The notes under the pieces are model-generated. The model ran no database searches and was not told the origin of the DNA. It saw only the letters and a list, made by a program, of their open reading frames with translations. Positions 17,683 through 26,481 of a stretch of DNA of 64,000 nt are shown in pieces. The position numbers and the translations under genes are program-made. Numbering within the stretch: the stretch's first letter is position 1; each line of letters opens with the position of its first letter. The stretch is from Streptomyces sp. NBC_00358. GTDB lineage: Bacteria; Actinomycetota; Actinomycetes; Streptomycetales; Streptomycetaceae. The stretch is taken from the NCBI RefSeq assembly GCF_036099295.1, contig NZ_CP107976.1:620001-684000 (forward strand), given 5' to 3'.

Positions 17683-19452
17683 TCATCTCGTCGCGGGCCC
17701 ACCGACAAGGGAGAGAGTGCCTTCGAGATACGCCGCCCGGGAGGCACGGCGCTGGATCTTCCCGCTGGACGTCTTGGGGATGGTTCCGGGGTGGACGAGC
17801 ACGACGTCGCGCACCGGCAGGCCGTGCGCCTCGCCGATCGCGCCGCGGATCAGATCGATGATCTTCTCGGACTCGCCGGCCGCCTCCGGTGCCGTTTCCG
17901 CGACGACCACGGGCTGCTCGCCCTCCCCTCCGCCGTCCACGGAGAAGGCGGCGGTGCAGCCGGGCCGCAGCGCCCAGTGGGACATCTCGGCGGAGAGTTC
18001 CAGGTCCTGCGGGTAGTGGTTGCGTCCGTCGATGACCATCAGGTCCTTGAGACGGCCGGTGACGAAGAGTTCGCCGTCCCGCAGACATCCGAGGTCGCCG
18101 GTGCGCAGGAATCGGCCCTCGCGGCCCTTGAGGGTGGCCCGGAAGGTCTCCCGGGTGGCGAGCGCGTTGCGCCAGTAGCCCTTGGCGACGCTCCCGCCGG
18201 AGACCCAGATCTCGCCGACCTCGCCCTCCGGCAGCTCCTCCTGCCGTTCGGGGTCGGCGATCACCACGGTGATGCCCGGTCCCGGCCGGCCGGAGCCGAC
18301 CGCTGCCGCGTCCCCCGGCCCGGCCCCGGTCACCGTCCCGACCCCGTCGGTGGCAGCGGCATCGGCATCGGCATCGGCATCGGCATCGGCATCGGCCAGG
18401 GTGGGCGGGGCCTGTACCGAGCTGCCGGTGACGATCAGCGTGGCCTCGGCCAGGCCGTAGCACGGGTACAGGGACTCGCGGCGGAAGCCGGCCGGGGCGA
18501 AGGTCTCGGCGAACCGGCGCAGGGTGGCGGCCCGCACCGGTTCGGCGCCGTTGAAGGCGACCTTCCACCGGCTCAGGTCGAGGCCGTCGAGAAGATCCGG
18601 CGTGGCCTGCTTCAGGCACAGTTCGTACGCGAAGTTGGGGCCGCCGCTGGTGTGCGGGCGGTATCGGCTGACGGCGGTCAGCCAGCGCTCCGGCCGCTGC
18701 AGGAAGTGCAGCGGGGAGAAGAGAGTGGCGGTCACGCCGAGGTAGGCCGCGTTCAGGACCGGGCCGATGAGGCCCATGTCGTGGTAGACGGGCAGCCAGC
18801 TGACGAAGAGTTCATGGTCGTACTCCTCGATCACATCGGGAGTGTGACCCATCCGCTCCGTGATGACCCGCTCGTTGTCCAGCAGGTTCCCGTGGGTCAC
18901 CATCACCCCGCGCGGGGCCGAGGTGGAGCCGGAGGTGTACTGGAGGAAGGCGACCGAGTCCGCCGTGAGGTCGGGTTCGCGCCAGGAACCGGCCGCCTCG
19001 TCGGGGACGTCCTCGGTGGCGACGCAGGTGATCTCGGCCAGTTCGGGCAGGTGCTCCGACATGGTGGCGAGGGCCGCGATCACCTCACGGCCGCCCAGGA
19101 TCACCTTGGCGTCGGCGTCGGCGATCAGGCGCTTCATCCGGAGCAGGGCGCGGTGGTTCTGCGACCGCCCCTGCGGGGGCACGCCCGGCACGGCGACGAC
19201 CCCGGCCGAAAGGCAGCCGAGGTATCCGCAGATGAACTCGATGCCGGGCGGATACAGCAGCATGGCGCGGGAACCGGCCAGGCCGCGCTCCTGAAGCCAG
19301 GCGGCGACGGCCCGGGACCGCTCGGCGAGCCGCCCGTAGGAGATGTCCTGGATCTCTCCGTCGCAGTCACCCGTGACGAGGTACCGGTAGGCGGTCCGGT
19401 CGGGCTGTCGGGAGGCGTGCGTGGTCAGCAGATCGACCAGGGAACGAGCCAT
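17683..19452 (-). CDS. Fatty acyl-AMP ligase (FAAL)
   Basis: This 589-residue ANL-superfamily enzyme adenylates a fatty acid with ATP and passes it to a carrier protein. The ATG at 19452 was chosen because homology begins there (MARSLVDLLTTHASRQPDRT) and AGGTGAG lies 9 bases upstream; the frame is open to 19656 but with low-quality sequence. Motifs in order: P-loop YTSGSTSAPRGVMVTH (about 175-190), SWLPVYHDMGLIG (typical of FAALs, about 230), GGPNFAYELC, YGLAEATLIVTG, GEIWVSGGSVAKGYW, RTGDLG and a C-terminal PKTSSGKIQRR. A repeat-encoded Asp-Ala run sits between YGLAEATLIVTG and GEIWVSGG. Its partner is most likely the loading ACP at the start of the next gene, which lacks any other loading domain. 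A CoA ligase is the alternative, but the SWLPVYHDMGL segment and gene context favour FAAL. Confidence 0.92.
   Translation of the reverse strand: MARSLVDLLTTHASRQPDRTAYRYLVTGDCDGEIQDISYGRLAERSRAVAAWLQERGLAGSRAMLLYPPGIEFICGYLGCLSAGVVAVPGVPPQGRSQNHRALLRMKRLIADADAKVILGGREVIAALATMSEHLPELAEITCVATEDVPDEAAGSWREPDLTADSVAFLQYTSGSTSAPRGVMVTHGNLLDNERVITERMGHTPDVIEEYDHELFVSWLPVYHDMGLIGPVLNAAYLGVTATLFSPLHFLQRPERWLTAVSRYRPHTSGGPNFAYELCLKQATPDLLDGLDLSRWKVAFNGAEPVRAATLRRFAETFAPAGFRRESLYPCYGLAEATLIVTGSSVQAPPTLADADADADADADAAATDGVGTVTGAGPGDAAAVGSGRPGPGITVVIADPERQEELPEGEVGEIWVSGGSVAKGYWRNALATRETFRATLKGREGRFLRTGDLGCLRDGELFVTGRLKDLMVIDGRNHYPQDLELSAEMSHWALRPGCTAAFSVDGGGEGEQPVVVAETAPEAAGESEKIIDLIRGAIGEAHGLPVRDVVLVHPGTIPKTSSGKIQRRASRAAYLEGTLSLVGGPATR
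18361..18396. repeat. Hexanucleotide microsatellite (ATCGGC)6 inside the FAAL gene
   Basis: Six perfect copies of ATCGGC encode alternating Asp and Ala on the minus strand. The tract lies in a variable loop of the FAAL between the conserved adenylation motifs. Copy-number change would not break the frame. Confidence 0.95.
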
Positions 19453-19989
19453 AAGAGGAGTCTCACCTGTTCGGATAAGTGAGCGAGAAGACGGGAGTTC
19501 AGAGGCCGCGTCATAGGTACGCGCGGATGCCGTGTCCGCCTGGCCCCCTTGCCAGAACGTCCTTCTCGACCAATCCGCCCGGGAAGCGGCGGCGATGCTC
19601 GCGCCGGCTCCCCGTGGCCCCCTACGGATTGCTACCAACGAGTAACACGATAGCAAGTCCGGCCCACCCCGCAGATGTAACCCCGGGTACTAAAGGGGGA
19701 ATTGGGCGATCTGACAGTCGGTCACCATCCATGAACCGGGTGAAGTGGCTGGTACGCGGGATGCCCCGGAGGAAGATGTGTGCCGCGTCACGCGCTCCGA
19801 ACAACGTTCGGGACGACCGGCCGCCTCGGCGCGGTCCTGCCGGTGGACGCCGGACGCGAGCGACCGTCGGCAAGGGGAAGGAACGTGCGCGCCAGGGGCG
19901 AATCAGCGGGTGGTTGATATCATGAAATTGGCATCTGCCTACCGCCCAGCATCCAGGCGGCCCTCAGCAGGGACAGTCGGAGTACGTTC
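19453..19989. other. 537-bp divergent intergenic region, FAAL / GH3 glycosidase
   Basis: No gene is supported here. It must carry the promoters of the assembly line (minus) and of the glycosidase (plus). Visible elements are the TTGCTA/TAGCAA dyad at 19629-19656, a CCCCGGG-centred near-palindrome at about 19679-19690, and an A/T-richer patch near 19913-19935 that could hold a plus-strand promoter. The glycosidase ATG has GGAG 8 bases upstream. No regulator gene is nearby. Confidence 0.5.
19629..19656 (-). promoter_or_regulatory. TTGCTA-N16-TAGCAA dyad upstream of the FAAL gene
   Basis: Perfect 6-base inverted repeats lie 16 bases apart, about 180-200 bases before the FAAL start. Read on the minus strand, TTGCTA and TAGCAA are placed like -35 and -10 boxes, but the -10 match is poor. 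It may instead be an operator for a dimeric regulator. No protein assignment is possible. Confidence 0.3.
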
Positions 19990-21204
19990 ATGGCATCGCA
20001 TCGGTCGCCCGCCCACCGCTCCAGCACCAGGCGTTCCGTCTGGCTCGCGTCTTCGCTGGTTCTGTCGCTCGCGGTAGCGGGAGTGGGAGGCGTGGAGATC
20101 TCACAGGCCGCCATCATCGATCCGTCCGCGGCGCCCGCCAAGGCCGCCGCGCAGACGTGCGCCGACAGGACGTTCAGCGCGATGACGGTGTCCCAACGGG
20201 TCGGCCAGCTCTTCATGGGATCGGTCACGCCATCCGCACCCGACAGCAAGCGGATCGACCTGATGCGCACGTACCACGTCGGTTCGGTGTTCCTGGCCGG
20301 CCGGAGCAAGGCCGGAACCACGGCGACCAAGACGCTGGTCGACGGTCTGCAGGCCAAGGCGGACAGCGTGGCGGGGCACCGTGTGGGCCTCCTGGTCTCG
20401 ACCGACCAGGAGGGCGGACAGGTCCAGGTGCTGTCCGGCCCCGGCTTCTCGACCATCCCGAGCGCTCTGACGCAGGGAAGCTGGACGACGTCGCAGTTGC
20501 GCAGCCAGGCCGCCGTCTGGGCGGCCCAGCTCAAGTCGGCCGGTGTGAACCTGAACCTCGCACCCGTCGCGGATGTCGTGCCGGCGAGTCTGGGCACGGC
20601 CAACGCTCCGATCGGTCGGTACGACCGCGAGTTCGGCCACACCGCCGCCACGGTGGCCCCGCACAGTGACGCGTTCCTCGCGGGCTCCACCCAGTCCGGA
20701 GTACTCGCCACCCTCAAGCACTTCCCCGGACTCGGCTACGTCCGCGGCAACACCGACACCACGGCCGGCGTCGTGGACACCGTGACGACAAGCACGAGTT
20801 CGAGCATCACACCGTTCAAGTCCGGGATCGACGCCGGAGCCCCGTTCGTCATGATCTCCTCCGCCACCTACAGCAAGATCGACGCGAAGAACCGGGCCGC
20901 TTTCTCCTCGACGGTGATCCAAGGACTGCTCCGCAAGACGCTGGGCTTCAAGGGCGTGGTCATCTCCGACGACCTCGGGAACGCGGTGGCGGTGAAGTCC
21001 GTTTCCCCGGGCGACCGCGCGGTCAAGTTCCTGTCGGCCGGTGGTGACGTGGTCCTCACGGTCGAACCGAACCTGATCCCGGCGATGACCACGGCGGTAA
21101 AGAGCCGCATGACGCAGAACGCGACCTTCAGCGCGCAAGTGAATCAGAGCGTCCACCGCGTCCTGAACGCCAAGCAGAAGGCGGGCCTGCTGTCCTGCGG
21201 CTGA
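19990..21204 (+). CDS. Secreted glycoside hydrolase family 3 protein (NagZ-like)
   Basis: The 404-residue protein begins with a signal peptide: basic N-end, then a hydrophobic core around residues 16-36. The mature part is a GH3 TIM barrel like beta-N-acetylhexosaminidase NagZ. STDQEGGQVQVL (about 138-149), KHFPGLG (about 243) and GVVISDDL (about 323) are visible; the Asp in SDDL is the expected nucleophile. The segment after KHFPG reads LGYVRGNTDTT rather than the common GH-D-x-SH form, so the general acid/base site may differ and substrate should be treated cautiously. A likely role is cleaving cell-wall or chitin-derived amino-sugar glycosides outside the cell. It diverges from the assembly line and has its own terminator-like hairpin, so it is probably monocistronic and unrelated to the pathway. 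Confidence 0.85.
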   Translation: MASHRSPAHRSSTRRSVWLASSLVLSLAVAGVGGVEISQAAIIDPSAAPAKAAAQTCADRTFSAMTVSQRVGQLFMGSVTPSAPDSKRIDLMRTYHVGSVFLAGRSKAGTTATKTLVDGLQAKADSVAGHRVGLLVSTDQEGGQVQVLSGPGFSTIPSALTQGSWTTSQLRSQAAVWAAQLKSAGVNLNLAPVADVVPASLGTANAPIGRYDREFGHTAATVAPHSDAFLAGSTQSGVLATLKHFPGLGYVRGNTDTTAGVVDTVTTSTSSSITPFKSGIDAGAPFVMISSATYSKIDAKNRAAFSSTVIQGLLRKTLGFKGVVISDDLGNAVAVKSVSPGDRAVKFLSAGGDVVLTVEPNLIPAMTTAVKSRMTQNATFSAQVNQSVHRVLNAKQKAGLLSCG

Positions 21205-21213
21205 CCTCGGGAG

Positions 21214-21239
21214 CCGCCGGGTCACAATTCGTCCGGCGG
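21214..21239 (+). terminator. Hairpin after the GH3 gene
   Basis: A 7-bp inverted repeat (CCGCCGG / CCGGCGG) with a 12-base loop lies 9 bases after the stop. No T-run follows. Confidence 0.5.
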
Positions 21240-21429
21240 ACAAGGGGCGCCGGAAGTCGGCCCCGCGCCGGAGCGACCTGCCCGGTTGCGGCCGACCGCG
21301 CCGTCCGCGCACGCCTTCCCCGCGGCACGCCGAGGACACGGAACGACAACTCCCGGCGAGCGGCCCGTTTTTCGTCCCGTCCGGGGTACACGGGCGCCGA
21401 ACCCACTGGAGAGCGGCGTCAGGAGTGCC

Positions 21430-23160
21430 ATGCGCGTCAAGGTCGGATACTTCAGGACCAGGTCGCTCAGGAGACGCCTGCGCCGCTGTGCCCGTGACGT
21501 GTTCGGCTGGGAGCGGCTTCGCCCGTCCCAACTCGCCGCCATGACAGCCGTGATGGAGGGGCGCGACACCATCGTGGTGATGCCGACGGGTGCGGGGAAG
21601 TCCGCCGTGTACCAGGTGCCGGGTGTACTGCTGGACGGGCCGACCGTCGTGGTGTCGCCGCTGATAGCGCTCCAGCGGGACCAGGTCGCCGCCCTCACCC
21701 GTATCGAGGGGTCGGGCGCCTCCGCCGTCAACTCCGCGCAGCGCGCACGGGACAACGAGGCCGTGTGGGAGCGCGTGCGCGAGGGCAGCCTGGACTTCCT
21801 GTTCGTCTCGCCCGAGCAACTCGCCAAGGACGAGGTGGTGGAACAGATCGCCGCGGCCGCTCCCGCGCTGATGGTGGTCGACGAGGCGCATTGCGTGTCC
21901 TCCTGGGGATACGACTTCCGGCCCGACTACCTGTCCCTGTGCCGGGTGCGCGAGCGCATCGGGCGGCCTCCGCTCCTCGCCCTGACCGCCAGCGCGGCGG
22001 CCCCTGTGCGGGCGGACATCGTGGAGCGGCTGGGCATGCGTGAGACGCGCGAGGTGGTCGCGGGGTTCGACCGCCGCAACATCACGCTGGAGGTCGTACG
22101 GCACCGGGAGAACGCGGGGAAACGGCGGTGGGTGGTGGAACGGGCCGCGGCCGAGGCCAAACCGGGCATCGTCTACGCGGGAACGCGGCGGGAGGCCGAG
22201 GCGTACGCGCGGGAACTGTCGGAGCTCGGATTCGACAGCGCCGCCTACCACGCGGGGCTGCCGGCGGCCGATCGCTCGCGGACGCACGACCGGTTCCGGG
22301 CCGGCGAACTGGACGTGGTCGTCGCCACCTCCGCGTTCGGGATGGGCATCGACAAGCCGAACATCCGCTTCGTGCTGCACGCGTCGGTGCCGGGTTCCCT
22401 CGACACGTACTACCAGGAGATCGGCCGGGCGGGACGCGACGGGGAGCCGTCGACGGCGATCCTCGCGTACCGGCCCGAGGACCTCGGTGTGCAGCGCTTC
22501 CGGACCGGCGCCCACCCCGACCCGGAGGTGCTGGGCGGGCTGGTCGACGCGGTGCGCGAGCACCGGGGGCCGGTCACGGCGACCGAGCTGCGCGAGCGCA
22601 CCGGTCTGTCCCAGACACCGCTGACGTCGATGCTGCACCTGCTGGAGGAGGCGGGTGCCGTGACGATCGAGACGCGAGGCGGCGTTCGGGCCGTGCCCGG
22701 GGCGCGGCGGGACGCCTGCGTCCGCGAGGCGGTGCGGATCGCGTCCGCCCGCGTCGATCTGGAACGCTCCCGGGTGGAGATGATGCGGGCGTACGCGGAG
22801 ACGAGCGGCTGCCGACGGCGCCATCTGCTCGGGTACTTCGGTGAGAGTCTGGCGGAGGGCGACTGCGCGGGTTGCGACATCTGCACCCGTACACAGGAGT
22901 TGAAGGCGGCCCCCGTCCGCACGGGGGATGTGCTGTCCGGCACGGGCCCCGAACCCCTGGAGACCGCGGCGGCCGACGGCGCCTTCCCGCCCGGGACGCG
23001 GGTGGGGCACCGTACGTGGGGCGAGGGGGAGGTGATGAGCGAGGACGGGGGCAGGATCACGGTCCTGTTCGAGAGCGTGGGCTATCGCACGCTGTCCCTC
23101 CCCGCCGTCCAGGCGCGAGGCCTGCTGACGCCGGTCTCGTCCCCCGCGAGGAAGGGCTGA
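21430..23160 (+). CDS. RecQ-family ATP-dependent DNA helicase
   Basis: This is a 576-residue superfamily 2 helicase. The ATG at 21430 is preceded by AGGAG; an earlier in-frame ATG at 21286 would add unconserved residues. Walker A is MPTGAGKS (about residue 52), the DEAH box is VVDEAHCVSSWGYDFRPDY, and the RecQ motif VI is YYQEIGRAGRDG. A zinc-binding module follows, with Cys in GCRRRHLLGYFGE and CAGCDICT. Instead of an HRDC domain, the C-terminus (about 510-576) is a small SH3-like segment, PGTRVGHRTWGEGEV..., resembling the DUF3553-like tail of UvrD-type helicases. Expected role is 3'-5' unwinding in recombinational repair. It is the short actinobacterial form rather than the long RecQ. Confidence 0.93.
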   Translation: MRVKVGYFRTRSLRRRLRRCARDVFGWERLRPSQLAAMTAVMEGRDTIVVMPTGAGKSAVYQVPGVLLDGPTVVVSPLIALQRDQVAALTRIEGSGASAVNSAQRARDNEAVWERVREGSLDFLFVSPEQLAKDEVVEQIAAAAPALMVVDEAHCVSSWGYDFRPDYLSLCRVRERIGRPPLLALTASAAAPVRADIVERLGMRETREVVAGFDRRNITLEVVRHRENAGKRRWVVERAAAEAKPGIVYAGTRREAEAYARELSELGFDSAAYHAGLPAADRSRTHDRFRAGELDVVVATSAFGMGIDKPNIRFVLHASVPGSLDTYYQEIGRAGRDGEPSTAILAYRPEDLGVQRFRTGAHPDPEVLGGLVDAVREHRGPVTATELRERTGLSQTPLTSMLHLLEEAGAVTIETRGGVRAVPGARRDACVREAVRIASARVDLERSRVEMMRAYAETSGCRRRHLLGYFGESLAEGDCAGCDICTRTQELKAAPVRTGDVLSGTGPEPLETAAADGAFPPGTRVGHRTWGEGEVMSEDGGRITVLFESVGYRTLSLPAVQARGLLTPVSSPARKG

Positions 23161-23207
23161 CGCCGGCTCGGGGTGGTCGGCGGGCGCGCCCTGGTGCCGG
23201 CCGCACC

Positions 23208-23234
23208 CGGCCCGGCTCGCGAGGAACCGGGCCG
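23208..23234. terminator. Hairpin between convergent recQ-like and ROK genes
   Basis: An 8-bp perfect inverted repeat (CGGCCCGG / CCGGGCCG) with an 11-base loop lies 48 bases past the helicase stop. It could serve both convergent genes. The rest of 23161-23449 holds no gene. Confidence 0.5.
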
Positions 23235-23449
23235 TCGCTGTCGAAGCGGGAAGAGCCCCTCGACGGTCCCCGCGGGCTCGTCCCGCGGCTGAGCAGGGGC
23301 AAGCGGACAGTCAGGAGACGGTCTCGACGCCCGCCGGGGGCGGCCTCAAGGCCGGGCGGCGGCCCGGTGTCGAGAGGTGACTCGTCGGGCCGCTCGGTGC
23401 CGTAGGGCCCGCGGACCGCGGCGGGCGTGAGGCGTTGGCTGGTGCCGGG

Positions 23450-24718
23450 TCACTGCGGACCGCCGGGCGTCACCCCTGTCCCCACCAGGGCCGACAGATG
23501 CGGGGAGTACGTGGCGTGCAGGACGAGCGCCGCGCTGCCCACCACCGCCGCGTCCGTGCCGAGCGGGGAAGCCTCGACCTCCACCACCCGGATGTGACGG
23601 GACAGCGGCCGGCTCTTCAGCGCGGCGGCGACGACCGCCACGTAGCGGGCCTCGACGTGCTGGATCCCGTGGCCGCCGAGAATGATCAGGTCGACGTCGA
23701 GGAAGTTCGCGATGTCGACCGCGACCGAGGCCACGTACTCCGCGGTCTCGTCGATCACCGCCGCGGCGACCGGGTCACCGGCCGCCGCGGCCACCCGGAT
23801 GGCGGCGTGGTCGACCGCGTCGGGATCCTCGGCGAACGTCCGCGCCAGCGCACTGTCCGGGTGCGATCCCGCCGCGAGTCTGCGGTGCACCTCTGCGACG
23901 ATCGCCGTGGGGTTGACGAGCCGTTCCAGGCAGCCCCGGTTGCCGCAGTAGCACTCCGGACCGTCGGGCAGCACCGAGGAGTGACCGAACTCGCCCGCGT
24001 TGCGTGAACCACCGCGGTACACCTGGTGGTTGAGGATGAGGCCGCCGCCGATACCGGTGCCGAAGAAGAAGTAGGCGAAGTCCGCCACTCCCCTGCCGGC
24101 TCCCGACCAGCGCTCGCCGATCGCGGCGGCGGTGGCGTCGTTGTCGAGGGTCACCGGCAGGCCGGTCGTCTCGCTGAGCATGTGCTGGACCGGCACCCGG
24201 GTCCAGTTGGTGAGTTGCGGCGCGCCGACGATCACGCCGTGTTCGATGTCGATCGGACCGGGAGTGGCGAGACCGATCCCCAGGACCTTGTCGCGGTCGA
24301 CACCCGTCTCGGCGAGCACGTCGGCAACCAGTTCGGCCATGTCCTTCACGACCTCGGCCGGATCGGTGACGTGGCGGGCCGGGCGCTTCTTGACGACCAG
24401 GGGCCGGCCGAGCAGGTCGACCACGGTGCAGCTCAGCTCGACGGGGTCGAAGTGGAGTCCGACGGCGCAGCCGGCGTCGGCGTTGACCCTCAGGGTGGTG
24501 CGGGGTTTCCCTCCGGCCGCTCCCTTGCTCTCGCCGTCCTCCCGGATGATGCCCTCTTCGATGAGCCGGCGCACGATGCCCGAGACGGTCTGCGGGGTCA
24601 GACCGGTGTACTGGGCGATCTCGACACGGCTGATGCCGTCGGCGAGCTGGATCTGGTCCAGGACAACCGCCCGGTTGTATCTCCCGACCTTGGGAAGGTT
24701 CGTTCCTGCCTGCCGCAC
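23450..24718 (-). CDS. ROK-family transcriptional regulator of the divergent sugar transporter
   Basis: The 422-residue protein has an N-terminal winged helix-turn-helix (about 15-70; ISRVEIAQYTGLTPQTVSGIVRRL) and a ROK sugar-kinase-like domain. The zinc motif CYCGNRGCLE is present (about residue 260), as is the GTGIGGGLI phosphate-type loop. It is divergent from a monosaccharide ABC transporter, the usual arrangement for a ROK repressor that senses the transported sugar or its phosphate. S. coelicolor has a comparable locus, rok7B7 beside xylFGH, and this may be its counterpart. Here, though, the binding protein comes last, so orthology is not certain. Direct A(C/T)TTAGT repeats in the promoter gap are its likely binding site. 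Confidence 0.9.
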   Translation of the reverse strand: MRQAGTNLPKVGRYNRAVVLDQIQLADGISRVEIAQYTGLTPQTVSGIVRRLIEEGIIREDGESKGAAGGKPRTTLRVNADAGCAVGLHFDPVELSCTVVDLLGRPLVVKKRPARHVTDPAEVVKDMAELVADVLAETGVDRDKVLGIGLATPGPIDIEHGVIVGAPQLTNWTRVPVQHMLSETTGLPVTLDNDATAAAIGERWSGAGRGVADFAYFFFGTGIGGGLILNHQVYRGGSRNAGEFGHSSVLPDGPECYCGNRGCLERLVNPTAIVAEVHRRLAAGSHPDSALARTFAEDPDAVDHAAIRVAAAAGDPVAAAVIDETAEYVASVAVDIANFLDVDLIILGGHGIQHVEARYVAVVAAALKSRPLSRHIRVVEVEASPLGTDAAVVGSAALVLHATYSPHLSALVGTGVTPGGPQ

Positions 24719-24764
24719 GCACGGTCCTCTCTCGATGCCCCGACAACATATCTTCCCCTGCCCA

Positions 24765-24794
24765 TTGACTTAGTAAAACAAATGGATTTAGTGT
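24765..24794 (+). promoter_or_regulatory. Probable promoter and operator of the sugar ABC operon
   Basis: TTGACT (24765-24770) and TAGTGT (24789-24794), 18 bases apart, fit a vegetative promoter. Two direct repeats, ACTTAGT at 24768 and ATTTAGT at 24786, overlap the -35 and -10 boxes exactly 18 bp apart. TTAGT half-sites are typical of ROK/XylR-type operators. The patch is markedly A/T-rich against its surroundings. Confidence 0.6.
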
Positions 24795-24930
24795 CCGGCC
24801 GCAGATGAAACATCCCGGACGCGAGGGCACGGACCTGTGCCACCGGAGGCAAGTTGATGTCCATGGAATGCCGCGGGCGGCTCGGCCCGAAGACGCCTCG
24901 GCGCGTTCCCGGCGGTGGGGAGCGCCGCTC

Positions 24931-26481
24931 ATGACCGCCGCAGCCCCGACCCTGCTGGAGATGCGGTCGATCACCAAGACCTTCCCCGGCGTCACCGCGC
25001 TCGCCGACGTCGGCCTCGTCGTGCGGGAAGGCGAGATCCACGCGATCTGCGGCGAGAACGGCGCCGGCAAGTCCACGCTCATGAAGGTGCTGAGCGGCGT
25101 CCACCCGCACGGCAGCTACACCGGCGACATCGTCTACCGGGGTGAGCAGGTCCGGTTCCACGACATCCGGGCCAGCGAACAGGCCGGCATCGTGATCATC
25201 CACCAGGAACTGGCCCTGGTGCCGGGCATGTCGATCACCGAGAACCTCTTCCTCGGCAACGAGCCGCGCCGACGCGGCTCGATCGACTGGAAGAGGGCCC
25301 AGCGCCGGGCCCTGGAGCTGATGGAACAGGTCGGGCTCCGTGAGGACCCCGACACCCTGATCAAGGACATCGGCGTCGGCAAGCAGCAACTCGTCGAGAT
25401 CGCCAAGGCGTTCGCGAAGGACGTGAAACTGCTGATCCTCGACGAGCCGACCGCGGCCCTGAACGAGGACGACTCCCAGCACCTGCTCGACCTGCTGCGC
25501 GGTTTCCGCGAGCGGGGCATCACCTCGATCATCATCTCCCACAAGCTGAACGAGATCGAGGCGATCGCCGACACCATCACGATCCTGCGCGACGGCCGCA
25601 CCATCGAGAGCCTCGACGTACGGGCCGACGGCGTCAACGAGGACCGCATCGTGCGGGGCATGGTCGGCCGGGCGCTCGACAGCCGCTTCCCCGACCGCAC
25701 GCCCGACATCGGCGAGGTCTTCTTCGAGGTCCGCGACTGGACGGTGCGGCACCCGACCTCGGACGAGCGCCTCGTGTGCAAGGGCTCCTCGTTCCACGTC
25801 CGCCGCGGCGAGATCGTGGGCTTCGCGGGCCTCATGGGCGCCGGCCGCACCGAACTGGCGATGAGCCTCTTCGGCCGCTCCTACGGCACCTGGCTGTCCG
25901 GGCGCGTCTTCAAGGACGGCACGGAGATCCAGGTGAAGACGGTGGCGGACGCCATCGGCCACGGGCTGGCCTACGTCAGCGAGGACCGCAAGTCGATCGG
26001 CCTGAACCTGCTGGACGACATCAAGACCTCGATGGTGGCCGCCAAGCTGTCGAAGATCGCCCGCCGCAGCGTCATCGACCCGGTGCGCGAGCACCGGATC
26101 GCCGAGGAGTACCGCAAGAGCCTGAGGATCAAGACCCCCGGCGTCGACGAGGGTGTCGTCAAACTCTCGGGCGGCAACCAGCAGAAGGTCGTCCTGGCGA
26201 AGTGGATGTTCACCGACCCCGACCTGCTGATCCTCGACGAGCCGACCCGCGGCATCGACGTGGGCGCCAAGTTCGAGATCTACGGGATCATCCAGCGGCT
26301 CGTCGCGCAGGGCAAGGGGGTCGTCGTCATCTCCTCCGAGCTGCCCGAGCTGATCGGCCTGTGCGACCGCATCTACACGGTGTTCGAGGGCACCATCACC
26401 GGCGATGTGGCGCGTGACGACGCCGACCCGGAACTCCTGATGAAGCAGATGACCGCTACCAAGAAGAGCCCGACTCCATGA
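24931..26481 (+). CDS. Monosaccharide ABC transporter, duplicated ATPase subunit
   Basis: This 516-residue protein has two ABC cassettes, as in the RbsA/XylG/MmsA family. The first Walker A is GENGAGKST (about residue 45), with signature-region [13 protein letters not shown] and Walker [12 protein letters not shown]. The second cassette (about 260-510) has the degenerate Walker A region [10 protein letters not shown], signature [14 protein letters not shown] and [12 protein letters not shown]. It powers sugar import with the permease encoded immediately downstream; the two genes overlap by 4 bp (ATGA). The ATG at 24931 has GGGGAG 8 bases upstream. The frame is open from 24805, but that sequence lacks conservation features. 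Confidence 0.93.
   Translation: MTAAAPTLLEMRSITKTFPGVTALADVGLVVREGEIHAICGENGAGKSTLMKVLSGVHPHGSYTGDIVYRGEQVRFHDIRASEQAGIVIIHQELALVPGMSITENLFLGNEPRRRGSIDWKRAQRRALELMEQVGLREDPDTLIKDIGVGKQQLVEIAKAFAKDVKLLILDEPTAALNEDDSQHLLDLLRGFRERGITSIIISHKLNEIEAIADTITILRDGRTIESLDVRADGVNEDRIVRGMVGRALDSRFPDRTPDIGEVFFEVRDWTVRHPTSDERLVCKGSSFHVRRGEIVGFAGLMGAGRTELAMSLFGRSYGTWLSGRVFKDGTEIQVKTVADAIGHGLAYVSEDRKSIGLNLLDDIKTSMVAAKLSKIARRSVIDPVREHRIAEEYRKSLRIKTPGVDEGVVKLSGGNQQKVVLAKWMFTDPDLLILDEPTRGIDVGAKFEIYGIIQRLVAQGKGVVVISSELPELIGLCDRIYTVFEGTITGDVARDDADPELLMKQMTATKKSPTP

Noticed and set aside
19453..19656. N-terminal extension of the FAAL to 19656
   Set aside because: Homology starts at MARSLVDLL; the extension overlaps the dyad and lacks coding character.
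19990..21204. GH3 glycosidase as a tailoring enzyme of the assembly line
   Set aside because: It has a signal peptide, its own hairpin terminator and divergent orientation; typical stand-alone cell-wall or chitin enzyme.
20101..23010. A 969-codon minus-strand open frame opposite the GH3 and helicase genes
   Set aside because: Both plus-strand genes have full sets of family motifs; the antisense frame has none.
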